DNA of 64,000 bases from JAFGPS01 sp964628465 (GCA_964628465.1 CAZVOA010000001.1:299998-363997); one strand, 5' to 3'. Positions 7,591 to 16,083 are shown, counted from the stretch's first letter. Notes: generated by a model not told the origin, from the letters alone. A program made the numbers and translations.

Positions 7591-8907
7591 TTGGAATCAA
7601 TGCGTGAATCACTAAAAGTTAAAAAAGAACGCGCGATTTTAGTATCGGCGACAGTTGGAAAAATTGATAATAACAGCATAGATGAGTTGGAATGCCTTGC
7701 TGAAACAGCAGGAGCTGTTGTTGTGGATGCTTTTCCGCAAAAAATCCGTAAAATTCAAGCTTCGACTTACATCGGAAAAGGTAAAGCCCAGCAGCTTGAG
7801 GAACGCGTTAAGCGTTTTAAGGCAGACGTTATAATTTTCGACAACGACCTTTCTCCCGCCCAGATTCGTGAACTTGAGGAAATTACCAAAGCGAAAGTAA
7901 TTGACAGGAGCGAATTGATTCTCGACATTTTCGCTTCAAGAGCAAAAACCAGGCAGGCAATGTTACAGGTCGAGCTTGCCCAGTTGGAATACACCCTTCC
8001 ACGATTGACACGTATGTGGTCGCATTTGGACACTGTTACCGGCGCAGGCGGCTCAAACGCAGCCGGTGCGGTCGGCGGTATTGGTACAAGAGGTACTGGT
8101 GAAAAGCAGCTCGAAATCGACCGAAGAATTGTGAGCAAACGCATTACAGAATTAAAAAAAGAGCTTGCCAATATCGATAAACGCAGAGTTCGTGAAATCG
8201 ACGCGAGAAAAGGCCAGTTCAAAGTTTGTATAGTCGGCTATACCAACGCGGGCAAAAGCACCCTTCTGAACGCGCTTACTAACGCGGATGTTTTCGTGGA
8301 AGACAGATTATTCGCAACATTGGATACGCGAACGAGAAGATGGGTTCCGGTCAAAGCTGTTGAAATACTGATAAGCGATACAGTCGGCTTCGTTAAAAAA
8401 CTGCCGCACCATTTGGTTGCTTCGTTTAAAGCTACACTCGAAGAAGCGATAAACGCTGATTTATTACTGCATGTTATTGATGTGTCGAACCCAGATGTTA
8501 TGGTACAGATTGAATCAGTGAAAAAAGTACTGAAAGAAATCGACTGCCATACAAAGCCAATGCTGGAAGTTTTCAATAAAGTCGATGCCGTAAAAAATAC
8601 CGGCGATTTGGAAATGCTTCAGACAATCTATCCCGACGCGATCAGTATTTCAGCGAAAACGGGATTTGGCCTGGACAAATTCAGTGAAGCTGTGGTAGCA
8701 AGATACAAAGGCATCGAAGTTCTGGTACGTGTCACTTATGCGCACACTAACGGCAAAGTAATAAACTTTCTCAGGTCGCAAGGCAAAATCCTGGATACAA
8801 AATATGATGAGAATCTCGTTTCAGTAGAAGTGAAACTCGGCAAAAACCAGCTCCCGGAATTGTACCATCTCCATCCTGAAAAAGTTGAAATGCTTGATAA
8901 AGATTAA
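7591..8907 (+). CDS. hflX: Ribosome-associated GTPase HflX
   Basis: HflX is a GTPase that binds the 50S subunit and splits or rescues stalled or hibernating ribosomes under stress. The N-terminal HflX domain (about residues 20-190) includes YIGKGKAQQLEE and a glycine-rich loop with GGIGTRGTGEKQLEIDRR. The G domain follows with G1 GYTNAGKST, G3 DTVGF, then KKLPHHLVASFKATLEE, and G4 NKVD. The TTG at 7591 is chosen because AGGAG (7575-7579) lies 11 bp before it; an in-frame GTG at 7579 overlaps that site, and an ATG at 7600 is a further option. An intrinsic-terminator-like hairpin sits in the leader. Confidence 0.93.
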   Translation: MESMRESLKVKKERAILVSATVGKIDNNSIDELECLAETAGAVVVDAFPQKIRKIQASTYIGKGKAQQLEERVKRFKADVIIFDNDLSPAQIRELEEITKAKVIDRSELILDIFASRAKTRQAMLQVELAQLEYTLPRLTRMWSHLDTVTGAGGSNAAGAVGGIGTRGTGEKQLEIDRRIVSKRITELKKELANIDKRRVREIDARKGQFKVCIVGYTNAGKSTLLNALTNADVFVEDRLFATLDTRTRRWVPVKAVEILISDTVGFVKKLPHHLVASFKATLEEAINADLLLHVIDVSNPDVMVQIESVKKVLKEIDCHTKPMLEVFNKVDAVKNTGDLEMLQTIYPDAISISAKTGFGLDKFSEAVVARYKGIEVLVRVTYAHTNGKVINFLRSQGKILDTKYDENLVSVEVKLGKNQLPELYHLHPEKVEMLDKD

Positions 8908-8967
8908 ATTACTCAAACCGACTGATTTCATCTTTTTCATACTGAATACTCTGGGTACACAGCAATG

Positions 8968-9028
8968 TTTGGTACGATGAATCGTACCAAATAGAACTAA
9001 AGAAATGGTGCGTTGTAACGTACCGTAC
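8968..9028. repeat. Perfect 11-bp inverted repeat and diverged GGTGCGTT repeat
   Basis: TTTGGTACGAT (8968-8978) faces ATCGTACCAAA (8981-8991) with a 2-base centre, a near-perfect palindrome in the gap after hflX. Right after it, 9002-9028 carries a reverse, diverged copy of the GGTGCGT...ACGCACCATTT repeat found at 2734 and 63726. There is no T-run, so a simple intrinsic terminator is unlikely. Confidence 0.5.
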
Positions 9029-9078
9029 AATTACTGGATTACGAACAGGTTTATTTTTACGTTTATTCTTTTTCGCGT

Positions 9079-9170
9079 GCCAGATGCTTCATTGCATTCA
9101 GCATGACAAAGATGCGCGGATAATTTCACAATTTAAGACTCTGTCATTCTGAACGATAGTGAAGAATCTC
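9079..9170. repeat. Composite repeat element, modules A and B in swapped orientation
   Basis: Module A in reverse (9079-9108, GCCAGATGCTTCATTGCATT and onward) is followed by the linker phrase AAGACTCTG and module B forward (9142-9170, TGTCATTCTGAACGATAGTG and onward). These are the arms of the element at 3931-4020 in inside-out order. The GACTCTGTCATTC junction phrase recurs near 20187 and 61742. Confidence 0.55.
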
Positions 9171-9204
9171 TTTTTCTATTCGTATGCCAGATCAAATGAT
9201 ATAG

Positions 9205-9768
9205 TTATTGTTCCTTCTTTATGGAAAGATTTTTTAGTTTTGAACGTTCACTTAAACGCTTTGCCATTGCGGCTACGTTGTGCAATTCCTGAATATCAAG
9301 CGGAAGTTTTGAAGCTTCATTCTTTTGAATTTTATCTTTTTCAGAACAAATTTGCAGCTTATCCGATTGTTCGTTTAAGTCTTGTTTTGTTGGATTATTT
9401 TCTTTATCACTATGCGATTCAGTCATCTTGCGAAACCTTTTTCCCGTGTTATCATCAGAAGCCAATAAATCATATATTTCATTCATCAGTTTTTCAATAC
9501 GTTCTTTTCCCTTATCCCAGTTTTGCTCTGAAACATCTTTTTCCGGCGGCGTATTCCCAATTTCATTGATAGACTCTGGGCATTCTTTTACCTCATCCCG
9601 CTTCAAGCCGGTCGGCTGCCCTTGCGGCGGTTCTTTCAGAGAAATACCAAATACTTTCTCAAGACATTCCACGGACTCATGTTTTGATTTCTTTTTCCGA
9701 AAAGGATTACAACTGAATCGAACACGTTTCCGAGAATGTTTCTTTCTCTTTAAGAAGTTTAAAGCCAT
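9205..9768 (-). CDS. Charged, low-complexity hypothetical protein
   Basis: A 187-residue protein rich in Lys and Glu, with no membrane segment or signal peptide. Its N-terminus is very basic (FLKRKKHSRKRVRF and FRKKKSKHE), and a predicted-helical, possibly coiled-coil part follows around residues 80-187. No family is recognised. The start ATG at 9768 has a convincing ribosome site (GGAAGG about eight bases upstream), which favours this frame over the two overlapping open frames on the opposite strand. It stands alone between repeat-bearing gaps. The basic N-terminus would suit nucleic-acid or ribosome binding, but that is speculation. Confidence 0.5.
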   Translation of the reverse strand: MALNFLKRKKHSRKRVRFSCNPFRKKKSKHESVECLEKVFGISLKEPPQGQPTGLKRDEVKECPESINEIGNTPPEKDVSEQNWDKGKERIEKLMNEIYDLLASDDNTGKRFRKMTESHSDKENNPTKQDLNEQSDKLQICSEKDKIQKNEASKLPLDIQELHNVAAMAKRLSERSKLKNLSIKKEQ

Positions 9769-10199
9769 TTTTCTGCCCTTCCAAATGCTGGGACCAATAT
9801 AAAATCCATTAACTGCAATAGATATAAACTCTTACAAGTTAGTATGAGGGCGGAAGGTTCTAATAATCCCAAGCAAATATATCAAAAACCCGGAACATTA
9901 TATTAAGTCCAATAATATATCACTTAGAATGGTTAGAAAAGGAAATAAACCTTTCCACCACTCCTCCAAAGTATCTTATTAGTATATTTCACAAGGTAAA
10001 ACTATGTCAAAGAAAAAATATTCATAAATCCAGCGATTCAACATTTATTATGGGAAAATCGTCCCAAACAAAGAATATTCATGCTTTTCCGGCTGAAAAT
10101 CGGGTTTAGCAGTGAATATACCCCCCTTTTCGTTCGATAAATAATAAGTTAGCGGAAATTAAAAGCAGCTTATTTATTTAGCGTAATGGAGACTTGATA
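9769..10199. other. Gene-free stretch, AT-rich
   Basis: About 430 bp with no convincing gene, promoter or hairpin with a T-run. Two short related phrases (AAAAATATTCATAAATCC near 10013 and AAAGAATATTCATGC near 10070) are the only repetition seen. The ribosome site of the next gene (GGAG at 10188-10191) closes it. Confidence 0.4.
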
Positions 10200-10991
10200 A
10201 TGCAAATTAACTATGTAGTATCTACGATGGTTTTTTGGGGACGTGAAAATTCACTTTCATTCGAACAGGAATGCGAATTCCTGCAATCTCTGGGCTTTGG
10301 AATTGAATTATGGCCAAATATAAAAGGCAATCCCGAATGCCGATATGCGAAACATAACTGGCCGAGGTTAGCGAAAGCTACACAGGATATGCTGGTTACT
10401 ATGCGTTCGAGAAATGATAATCCTACATTAGAGCAATGGAAAGAACAAATCGAATGCGCAAAACTGCTTAACGCTCATATCGTTACCGACTTAAATAGCC
10501 TTGGTATTCCTGAGACACACGACCTTAACTGCTGCGATTTCGCCGCAAGAGTCATACAGATAGCTCAGGAAAACGATATTAAATTATGCGTTGAAACAGG
10601 ACGTTTGCCTTTACTTAAACAAATGAACAAACAGTTTCCTTCAATTTCGTATTGCCTCGATACCGGCTATGCCAATGTAAATAATGAGTATTCGTTCAGA
10701 GAATTCGTTGACGAACTCGCACCCAAAATAGCACATCTACATCTTTCAGATAATTACGGCAAATCTGACGATCATATAACACCCGGTTTGCAGGACGGGA
10801 TATCAGAAGAAAACTGGCGGTATTTATTAAATGTTCTTGATAAATATGAAAATGATATAATCGGCTCATTGGAAATGACGCCCTGTACACCCGGTGCAAT
10901 GATTCGACAAGCGAGCGACTTTTTATTTAATTTCTTAAATTGGCCAAACCAACCCCCAAAAACTGACTGGATAGCCGCTTTATCATCTTAA
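10200..10991 (+). CDS. Sugar phosphate isomerase/epimerase-like TIM-barrel protein
   Basis: A 263-residue protein of the xylose-isomerase-like TIM barrel / AP endonuclease 2 superfamily. Likely metal ligands are seen in order: E in LCVETGR, D in YCLDTGYAN, H in IAHLHLSDNYGK with D/H nearby (SDDHITPG), and E in GSLEMTP. Members isomerise or epimerise sugars, inositol derivatives or hydroxypyruvate; the substrate cannot be assigned here. Signal peptide absent, so probably cytoplasmic. The ATG at 10200 is preferred over the in-frame TTG six bases earlier because GGAG (10188-10191) is eight bases from it. It is monocistronic as far as can be seen. Confidence 0.8.
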   Translation: MQINYVVSTMVFWGRENSLSFEQECEFLQSLGFGIELWPNIKGNPECRYAKHNWPRLAKATQDMLVTMRSRNDNPTLEQWKEQIECAKLLNAHIVTDLNSLGIPETHDLNCCDFAARVIQIAQENDIKLCVETGRLPLLKQMNKQFPSISYCLDTGYANVNNEYSFREFVDELAPKIAHLHLSDNYGKSDDHITPGLQDGISEENWRYLLNVLDKYENDIIGSLEMTPCTPGAMIRQASDFLFNFLNWPNQPPKTDWIAALSS

Positions 10992-11084
10992 TAAAGAGGA
11001 TTGTTTATAAGTATTGAAATGTAAAAATATTATAAATCATTGACTTAAAGACAAAAAATCAAAGAAAAAGATTTCTTTTTTTCT

Positions 11085-11112
11085 TTGACTATATTAACAT
11101 ATGACCTATAAT
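11085..11112 (+). promoter_or_regulatory. Sigma-70-type promoter upstream of CsgG-like lipoprotein gene (distal)
   Basis: TTGACT (11085-11090), 16-bp spacer, TATAAT (11107-11112). It overlaps the end of an A/T inverted repeat (TCAAAGAA with TTCTTTGA, about 11059-11088) that may end the preceding transcript or act as an operator. Confidence 0.5.
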
Positions 11113-11166
11113 AAATATGCTTATAGCATACAATAGGTAATATACATAATATAGCGTATATTTGCA

Positions 11167-11195
11167 TTGACATTTTCATTTAAATACTATATACT
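11167..11195 (+). promoter_or_regulatory. Strong sigma-70-type promoter upstream of CsgG-like lipoprotein gene (proximal)
   Basis: TTGACA (11167-11172), 17-bp spacer, TATACT (11190-11195). It would start transcription about 40 bp before the ATG at 11240, giving a short leader containing GGGAGG. Confidence 0.65.
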
Positions 11196-11239
11196 TTACA
11201 TTAAATATTAACTCACCAATTTTTCGGGAGGTTTAGGTG

Positions 11240-11956
11240 ATGGATAAAATAATCTTTATCTTTACAATATTAATGTTGTGTGTTGGCGGCTGTTCGTTTC
11301 TGGATAGAGAATCAGATTATGCCAATTATGATTTGAGCGGAATTGATAAAATAGCTATCGTAGCTGTTACCGGCCAGGTGGAAAACAACGAGGCCAAAGC
11401 TCAAGTCGCGGATTTATTCATTATAGAACTTTTGAATAAAGGTTATGAGCCTATACGATTGGCACAATCAAGAAGCAAAATTGAGGCGATAGTTAAAGCA
11501 GAAAATTTGTCTATATCTCCTGATGGATATGACCAAATGGGACAAATACTGCAAGTTCCGGCTGTATTAGTAATTAATGTCCCCTATTTAGATGAAGAAA
11601 TTTCTATCAGCGCCCAAATTATTGATTCCAAGGTCGGCAGTGTTTTGTGGATGGGCCAGGATTTCGGAGATATAAATACCAGAGGCAGAGAAACATCCCA
11701 AAACAATAATCAGGACGATTTCATTATGGATCCGTTATTAATGATTAACAGACGCAATATCGTCACTCAAACACCTCAGACAACAATCATTGCTCCAGGA
11801 AAAAGGCTGTTAAATTCCATGGAATTGCAGGAAGCAAAAGAAATTGTTTCAAGAATTTGCAAAAGCATTCCTCCGATTGAAATTTACAAGCCAGGCAAAG
11901 TTAAAACAACTGAACCCAAAGTAAGAACAAAACCAAAGACAACAAGCGACTGGTAA
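11240..11956 (+). CDS. CsgG/LpoB-fold lipoprotein, function unknown
   Basis: A 238-residue predicted lipoprotein: a hydrophobic N-terminus ends in the lipobox VGGC (Cys about 17). The body shows the pattern of the CsgG/LpoB-type alpha/beta domain: KIAIVAVTG, then a helix with VADLFIIELLNKGYEPI, SRSKIEAIVKAENLS, QILQVPAVLVINV, and a strand region ending IDSKVGSVLWMGQDFG. The C-terminal ~80 residues are polar and probably disordered, ending in a Lys/Thr-rich tail. The ATG at 11240 is chosen over GTG at 11237 for its eight-base spacing from GGGAGG. It has its own promoters and a strong terminator, so it is a separate unit just upstream of the LpoB-type cluster, which hints at a related envelope role. 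Confidence 0.65.
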   Translation: MDKIIFIFTILMLCVGGCSFLDRESDYANYDLSGIDKIAIVAVTGQVENNEAKAQVADLFIIELLNKGYEPIRLAQSRSKIEAIVKAENLSISPDGYDQMGQILQVPAVLVINVPYLDEEISISAQIIDSKVGSVLWMGQDFGDINTRGRETSQNNNQDDFIMDPLLMINRRNIVTQTPQTTIIAPGKRLLNSMELQEAKEIVSRICKSIPPIEIYKPGKVKTTEPKVRTKPKTTSDW

Positions 11957-11995
11957 AATTGATAACTCAAAACTAAAAAACTAAGTCAACTTGTT

Positions 11996-12027
11996 TAAGC
12001 TAAGAGTCACAAAACTCTTAGCTTTTT
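11996..12027 (+). terminator. Rho-independent terminator
   Basis: AAGCTAAGAGT (11996-12006), CACAAA loop, ACTCTTAGCTT (12013-12023), and a T-run through 12027. It lies 40 bp after the CsgG-like lipoprotein stop. Confidence 0.9.
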
Positions 12028-12113
12028 TATAGCCAAATCCTTCTTTTTGCCGATTATCATTTAGATTTTTTATTAAAATTACTTTGAAATTTCCGGCAAT
12101 CTATGGAACAATA

Positions 12114-13544
12114 ATGGAGATGGCGTTAAAAAGAAAAATAATATGTTACAGAAACATTTTCCGCATTCTCTTTGCGGTGCTTTTATTTATTCCCGGATGT
12201 AACGCTCCGAAAAGTGCTTTGAATAAATTTGATACATCTTTCAGAAGCGAAGCCCTTGGTACAGGCAATTTTTCAAAATCACTTCAAATAGCGGATTCCA
12301 AACAAAGTAAGGGGAAAAATCCCAAAAAAGAAGACCTTTTATGGGCAATGCAGGCAGCCGTACTTGAGAGAATGAATAAGAACTACCAGCAAAGCAACGA
12401 ATATTTTGATAACGCCGAAACAATGCTGAATCATTTCGATTACCAGAACGAAACCATAGATTCGGCCGCTGCTATTATTACAAACGAAAACATCGTTCCG
12501 TATTTAGGTGAGGAATACGATGGTATTATGATTAATACCTACAAAGCGTTAAATTTCATGGCTCTCGGCAACAAAGAATTAGCGAGAGTGGAATTTAACA
12601 GGGCTTTGGAGCGTCAAAAACGCGCAGCCGAGAAATTCGCCACTGAAATCACTAAACTTAAAAAGGAAATTGATAAGGAAGATGCGGCGGCAAAAGATAA
12701 TGTAGATAATCCGCAGGTTCAGGAGCTTGTGAAAAGCAGGTATCCATCTTTGTATGATTTCAAAGCTTATCCCGATTTCATTAATCCTTTCACAAATTAT
12801 ATTGCGGGAATATTTTTTAACCTTGACGGCGACCATTCAAAAGCAACTCAACTTCTGAAGGAAGCTTACGGTATGGTAAGCGATAATGATTATATCGGCG
12901 AGGATTTTACGCTTACGGAACAGGTTCTCGATGGCCAGAAAGAGTTTAAGAATATGGTTTGGGTCATATTTGAAAACGGCATGGGACCTGTTAAGGAAGA
13001 ATTCAGAATTGATATACCGCTCGTTTTAGAAGGAAGAAGAAACGACAAGAAAGCGGATTTCAAATATTTCGGTATTGCGTTACCAAAACTTGTTTTCAGG
13101 GATAATGCCTTTTCATACTTGACAATTGAATCTGAGAATAAAAGCTTAAAAACTCAGGAAGTTGCAAATATGGACAGGGTAATTCAAACCGAGTTCGAGA
13201 AGGATTTCAAAGGCATTTTAACACGCGCGATTATTTCCGCTACATCCAAAGCAATTGCACAATACGCACTTACAAAAAATGGCGATTCCGGTTCCCAGAT
13301 GATGTCTCTCCTCGCGGCAGCTTATACTTTTGCGACAACCGCCGCTGATGTCAGAATCTGGACCACTTTGCCAAAGGATTTCCAGGTCGCCAGAATGGAT
13401 ATTCCGCAAAACAGGCTCATTACGATTTCACCTCCGGGCGGAAATTCTTTCAAGGTCGAAATACCCCCTTGCAATAACGCTCTGGTCTATGTTAAAATAC
13501 CTTTCCGACAGGCGAAACCAGTTTATGATATAATGAAATTCTAA
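12114..13544 (+). CDS. COG3014-like lipoprotein with TPR-like region
   Basis: About 476 residues with an N-terminal signal ending in a lipobox (LFIPGC), so a predicted lipoprotein. Residues ~70-260 look helical and TPR-like (QQSNEYFDNAETMLNHF, ALGNKELARVEFNRALERQ). The C-terminal half includes NMVWVIFENGMGPVKEEF and a hydrophobic segment around LLAAAYTFATTAADVRIW. This arrangement is what I recall of the uncharacterised COG3014 family, which in proteobacteria lies beside YcfL and LpoB genes, as here. The in-frame TTG at 12084 would be an earlier start, but the ATG at 12114 (GGAA upstream) fits the signal peptide better. Gene order suggests a role with the PBP activator encoded downstream. Confidence 0.7.
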   Translation: MEMALKRKIICYRNIFRILFAVLLFIPGCNAPKSALNKFDTSFRSEALGTGNFSKSLQIADSKQSKGKNPKKEDLLWAMQAAVLERMNKNYQQSNEYFDNAETMLNHFDYQNETIDSAAAIITNENIVPYLGEEYDGIMINTYKALNFMALGNKELARVEFNRALERQKRAAEKFATEITKLKKEIDKEDAAAKDNVDNPQVQELVKSRYPSLYDFKAYPDFINPFTNYIAGIFFNLDGDHSKATQLLKEAYGMVSDNDYIGEDFTLTEQVLDGQKEFKNMVWVIFENGMGPVKEEFRIDIPLVLEGRRNDKKADFKYFGIALPKLVFRDNAFSYLTIESENKSLKTQEVANMDRVIQTEFEKDFKGILTRAIISATSKAIAQYALTKNGDSGSQMMSLLAAAYTFATTAADVRIWTTLPKDFQVARMDIPQNRLITISPPGGNSFKVEIPPCNNALVYVKIPFRQAKPVYDIMKF

Positions 13545-13578
13545 AATGAATATGTATATTTTTTTATGGAGAATTGAT

Positions 13579-14016
13579 ATGAAAAAGTTGGGCACAATGT
13601 TATTTGTAATGATGTTCCTGCTCTTCGGTTGTGGTGGAGAAAAAAAGCAGGATTCAAGAATTAAGGTTCAGGAAGGAGTCGCAAGTGACACGCTCGGAAG
13701 CAATATTATCACGAAACCGATTGCGCATATTTACAGCGCAATAACAGGTGAAAGGATTGAATTCACAAACGCCGTAACAAGACGAAACAGCGCAGACATT
13801 CTTGAGCTTCAGGTTGAATTTTACAACAGGTCTTACAACACCGAGCGTTTCCAGTATAGAATCGAATGGGTAGATGCAAGCGGTTTTACAATCAACTCGA
13901 AGACAAATGTCTGGCTTAATACGTCAGTAGCGGGAAAATCAAATGGAGTAATCACTGCTTTTGCGCCGAATGCAAGTGCGGTAGATTTTAAAATGAATAC
14001 AAGAGATCAGGAGTAA
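13579..14016 (+). CDS. YcfL-like lipoprotein (DUF1425)
   Basis: A 145-residue predicted lipoprotein with lipobox LLFGCGG. The mature part is a small beta-rich domain. Segments such as LELQVEFYNRSYNTERFQYR and IEWVDASGFTI, with a serine/threonine-rich middle and a closing FAPNASAVDFKMN, match the pattern of YcfL (DUF1425), which in E. coli lies next to lpoB (ycfM). The ATG at 13579 is preferred over an upstream in-frame ATG at 13546 because GGAG is correctly spaced and the signal peptide begins there. It is 35 bp after the COG3014-like gene and 3 bp before the LpoB-like gene, so one operon. Confidence 0.72.
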   Translation: MKKLGTMLFVMMFLLFGCGGEKKQDSRIKVQEGVASDTLGSNIITKPIAHIYSAITGERIEFTNAVTRRNSADILELQVEFYNRSYNTERFQYRIEWVDASGFTINSKTNVWLNTSVAGKSNGVITAFAPNASAVDFKMNTRDQE

Positions 14017-14019
14017 AAC

Positions 14020-14622
14020 ATGAAAAAAACAATATTTAGTCTAATGATATTTGCCGGACTTTTAATTGCAGGTTGCGGCGAAACAACAACAAACGTTGAC
14101 ACAATTAACGATAGCGCAGGCGCAGTAACGGCACTCGATTACAGAGATTTTGAACGTGCCGCAAGTACAATGACTCAATCGTTACTTGGTTCAGGCAGAT
14201 TGAAAAAAGCCGATGGAAGCAGATATGTCATAGCAACAGGTCGAATTATGAATGATACTACACAGCGCATTGATACAGACCAGCTTATGATGAAAATTGA
14301 AACGGATTTGACCAATAGCGGTTTAGCAGTATTTACCGCCGCTGTAGGACCAGGCTCAGATCAAACATTACTTGAAACAAGAGAGCTTAGAGATTCAGAT
14401 GAATTCGATTCGAATACAACAGCCGAAAAACGTACTCTTATTGCACCGGAACTTACTATTGCCGGCAAAATAATCCAAAGGATTATCAAAGTAAGCAATA
14501 ATAAACAACGAATCGAATACTATTTCCAGCTTAAATTAAGTGAAGTGAAAACGGGACTTACATTCTGGCAAGATGAATTGCCACTCGTAAAACAAACCAG
14601 TGACAAGTCATTACCCATGTAA
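14020..14622 (+). CDS. lpoB: LpoB-like penicillin-binding-protein activator lipoprotein
   Basis: A 200-residue predicted lipoprotein (lipobox LIAGCGE). In enterobacteria LpoB is an outer-membrane lipoprotein that reaches through the peptidoglycan to activate PBP1B. The mature domain has the family course: ALDYRDFERAASTMTQSLL, YVIATGRIMNDTTQRIDTDQL, a helix-strand pair ending SGLAVFTAA, then LIAPELTIAGKIIQR and a strand with EYYFQLKLSEVKTGLTFWQ. The N-terminal linker is short, unlike the long disordered linker of E. coli LpoB, which may reflect a thinner periplasm or different geometry. It is preceded by CAGGAG six bases from the ATG and tightly packed in the operon. Confidence 0.8.
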   Translation: MKKTIFSLMIFAGLLIAGCGETTTNVDTINDSAGAVTALDYRDFERAASTMTQSLLGSGRLKKADGSRYVIATGRIMNDTTQRIDTDQLMMKIETDLTNSGLAVFTAAVGPGSDQTLLETRELRDSDEFDSNTTAEKRTLIAPELTIAGKIIQRIIKVSNNKQRIEYYFQLKLSEVKTGLTFWQDELPLVKQTSDKSLPM

Positions 14623-14644
14623 AAAAAGATAAGGGGAAGTAAAG

Positions 14645-16009
14645 ATGAAAAAGTTAATCTTTATATTAACTTTGTGTTTGTTTATTGCCGCTGGAGCGTT
14701 CTCAAATGAGAATAACACGGCAGCACAGCCACAAAGTATTTTGAAAACCAATACAGTTGATTCAGTAGTTCGTGAAGTCATTGGTCAGGGACGCAACAGA
14801 GATGAAGCGATTAAAAGCGCTTTGTACAGAGCTGTTGAGCAGGCAAGAGGCGTAAGAGTCGATTCAACTACATCTAATCTGGGTTACAGAGGAACGACCG
14901 CGGGTTTCGGTTCAACTCAACCCGGACAGAGAAGTATCAGTATCGATTCCATGAACTTCTCAACCAGGGATACGGTCTATACAACTGAAATCGAAGGACT
15001 CATTAAAGGTTTCGAGGTTGTCTATGAATCGCAACTCAACGAGCAAACTTACGAAGTCAAGCTCAAGGTAAATGTTTATGACTATTCCGCACGCGGCCTG
15101 ACTCCGAGAGTTAAAATCGCTCTTATGCCTGTAAAAACAATGCAGAGTTCATACCGTTTTCTTGACCAGAAAGTCTCGGACCAGACTCTTTCGACATTGT
15201 TTACGCAGCGTCTTATGATGGGACTGACCCAAACGAACAAATTCTCCGTTCTCGACAGGGAAAGCTTCGGCGCTTTAATAGAAGAAAAAGCGATGCTTCG
15301 TGCGTTCGACGCTCCTTTAGGTGAGCAGGCAAAACTCGCGGAAACTCTCGGCGCGGATTATCTTCTTGTAGGGAATGTCACACAGGCTTTCATTGAGAAA
15401 ATAGAAAAGCGTCTTGAAGCCGCGAATTTTACTGTAACTGAATATAAAGCAAGATTCGATTTCAGTTTTCGTCTTATTGATAATTCCACAAAGCAGGTCG
15501 CTTTGACAATGGATATCCAGAAGTATCTCGAAAACGATGAAGTTCGAAAACTCGCTGACGAAACAAATACAGCCGAGTGGAACGCTTCTCAAATACGTGA
15601 TGCTTTCCTTGCCCTTGCGGCCAATGAAGTTATCGAAAAAATCATTGATTGTGTTTATCCTGTAAAAATCGCGGCGATTCAGGATGATGGTACAATCATT
15701 CTGAACCAGGGCGGCGACAGGATGAAAGCCGGTATGGTTTTCGATGTCTTTACTATGGGCAAGGAAATCATCGACTCAGATACAGGACAGTCACTTGGCA
15801 AAGTCGAGAATAAAGTAGCCGCAATAGAAGTTCAGAGAGTAGCCAATAATCTTTCTTACGCGAAAATTACAGAAGGTAATCAGGATAAACTCTCAGAAGG
15901 TCTCGTATGCAGAGTAAGAGCAGCAGAAAAACCGGAAGGCCCCGGCTCAAGAAATTCTAACATTAGAAGAACAGAATCAGGCGGCGTAATTATGCCGTTT
16001 GACAGGTAG
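14645..16009 (+). CDS. Secreted CsgG/FlgT-like protein
   Basis: 454 residues with a cleavable signal peptide (hydrophobic segment ending near AAGAFSNEN). Residues ~35-130 resemble the FlgT N-terminal type of domain (VVREVIGQGRNRDEAIKSAL, AVEQARGVRVDS, then KGFEVVYESQLNEQTYEVKL). A middle CsgG-like domain follows (FTQRLMMGLTQTNKFSVLDR, AETLGADYLLVGNVTQAF). A C-terminal small domain contains AGMVFDVFTMGKEI and a strand-rich end. Strong ribosome site (AAGGGGAAG). It is the last gene of the LpoB cluster and ends at a long hairpin. A periplasmic or outer-membrane partner for the lipoproteins upstream is inferred. Confidence 0.7.
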   Translation: MKKLIFILTLCLFIAAGAFSNENNTAAQPQSILKTNTVDSVVREVIGQGRNRDEAIKSALYRAVEQARGVRVDSTTSNLGYRGTTAGFGSTQPGQRSISIDSMNFSTRDTVYTTEIEGLIKGFEVVYESQLNEQTYEVKLKVNVYDYSARGLTPRVKIALMPVKTMQSSYRFLDQKVSDQTLSTLFTQRLMMGLTQTNKFSVLDRESFGALIEEKAMLRAFDAPLGEQAKLAETLGADYLLVGNVTQAFIEKIEKRLEAANFTVTEYKARFDFSFRLIDNSTKQVALTMDIQKYLENDEVRKLADETNTAEWNASQIRDAFLALAANEVIEKIIDCVYPVKIAAIQDDGTIILNQGGDRMKAGMVFDVFTMGKEIIDSDTGQSLGKVENKVAAIEVQRVANNLSYAKITEGNQDKLSEGLVCRVRAAEKPEGPGSRNSNIRRTESGGVIMPFDR

Positions 16010-16019
16010 AATTAAACAG

Positions 16020-16066
16020 TTATCTGACAAGTCCGACATATCAGACTTGCCGGACTTGTCGGATAA
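16020..16066. terminator. Long hairpin between convergent genes, probable bidirectional terminator
   Basis: A 16-bp stem with one mismatch: TTATCTGACAAGTCCG (16020-16035) against CGGACTTGTCGGATAA (16051-16066), 15-nt loop. It lies between the convergent LpoB cluster and the transporter gene. The T-run is weak on both sides, so it may be a repeat rather than a classic terminator. Confidence 0.5.
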
Positions 16067-16083
16067 CAAATTAAAGTTTTCCA

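Noticed and set aside
9159..9802. Two plus-strand open frames (9159-9569 and 9428-9802)
   Set aside because: Both overlap the minus-strand gene 9205-9768, which has the better ribosome site and a protein-like composition.
12084..12113. Upstream TTG start for the COG3014-like lipoprotein
   Set aside because: No ribosome site before it, and it would push the signal peptide away from the N-terminus.
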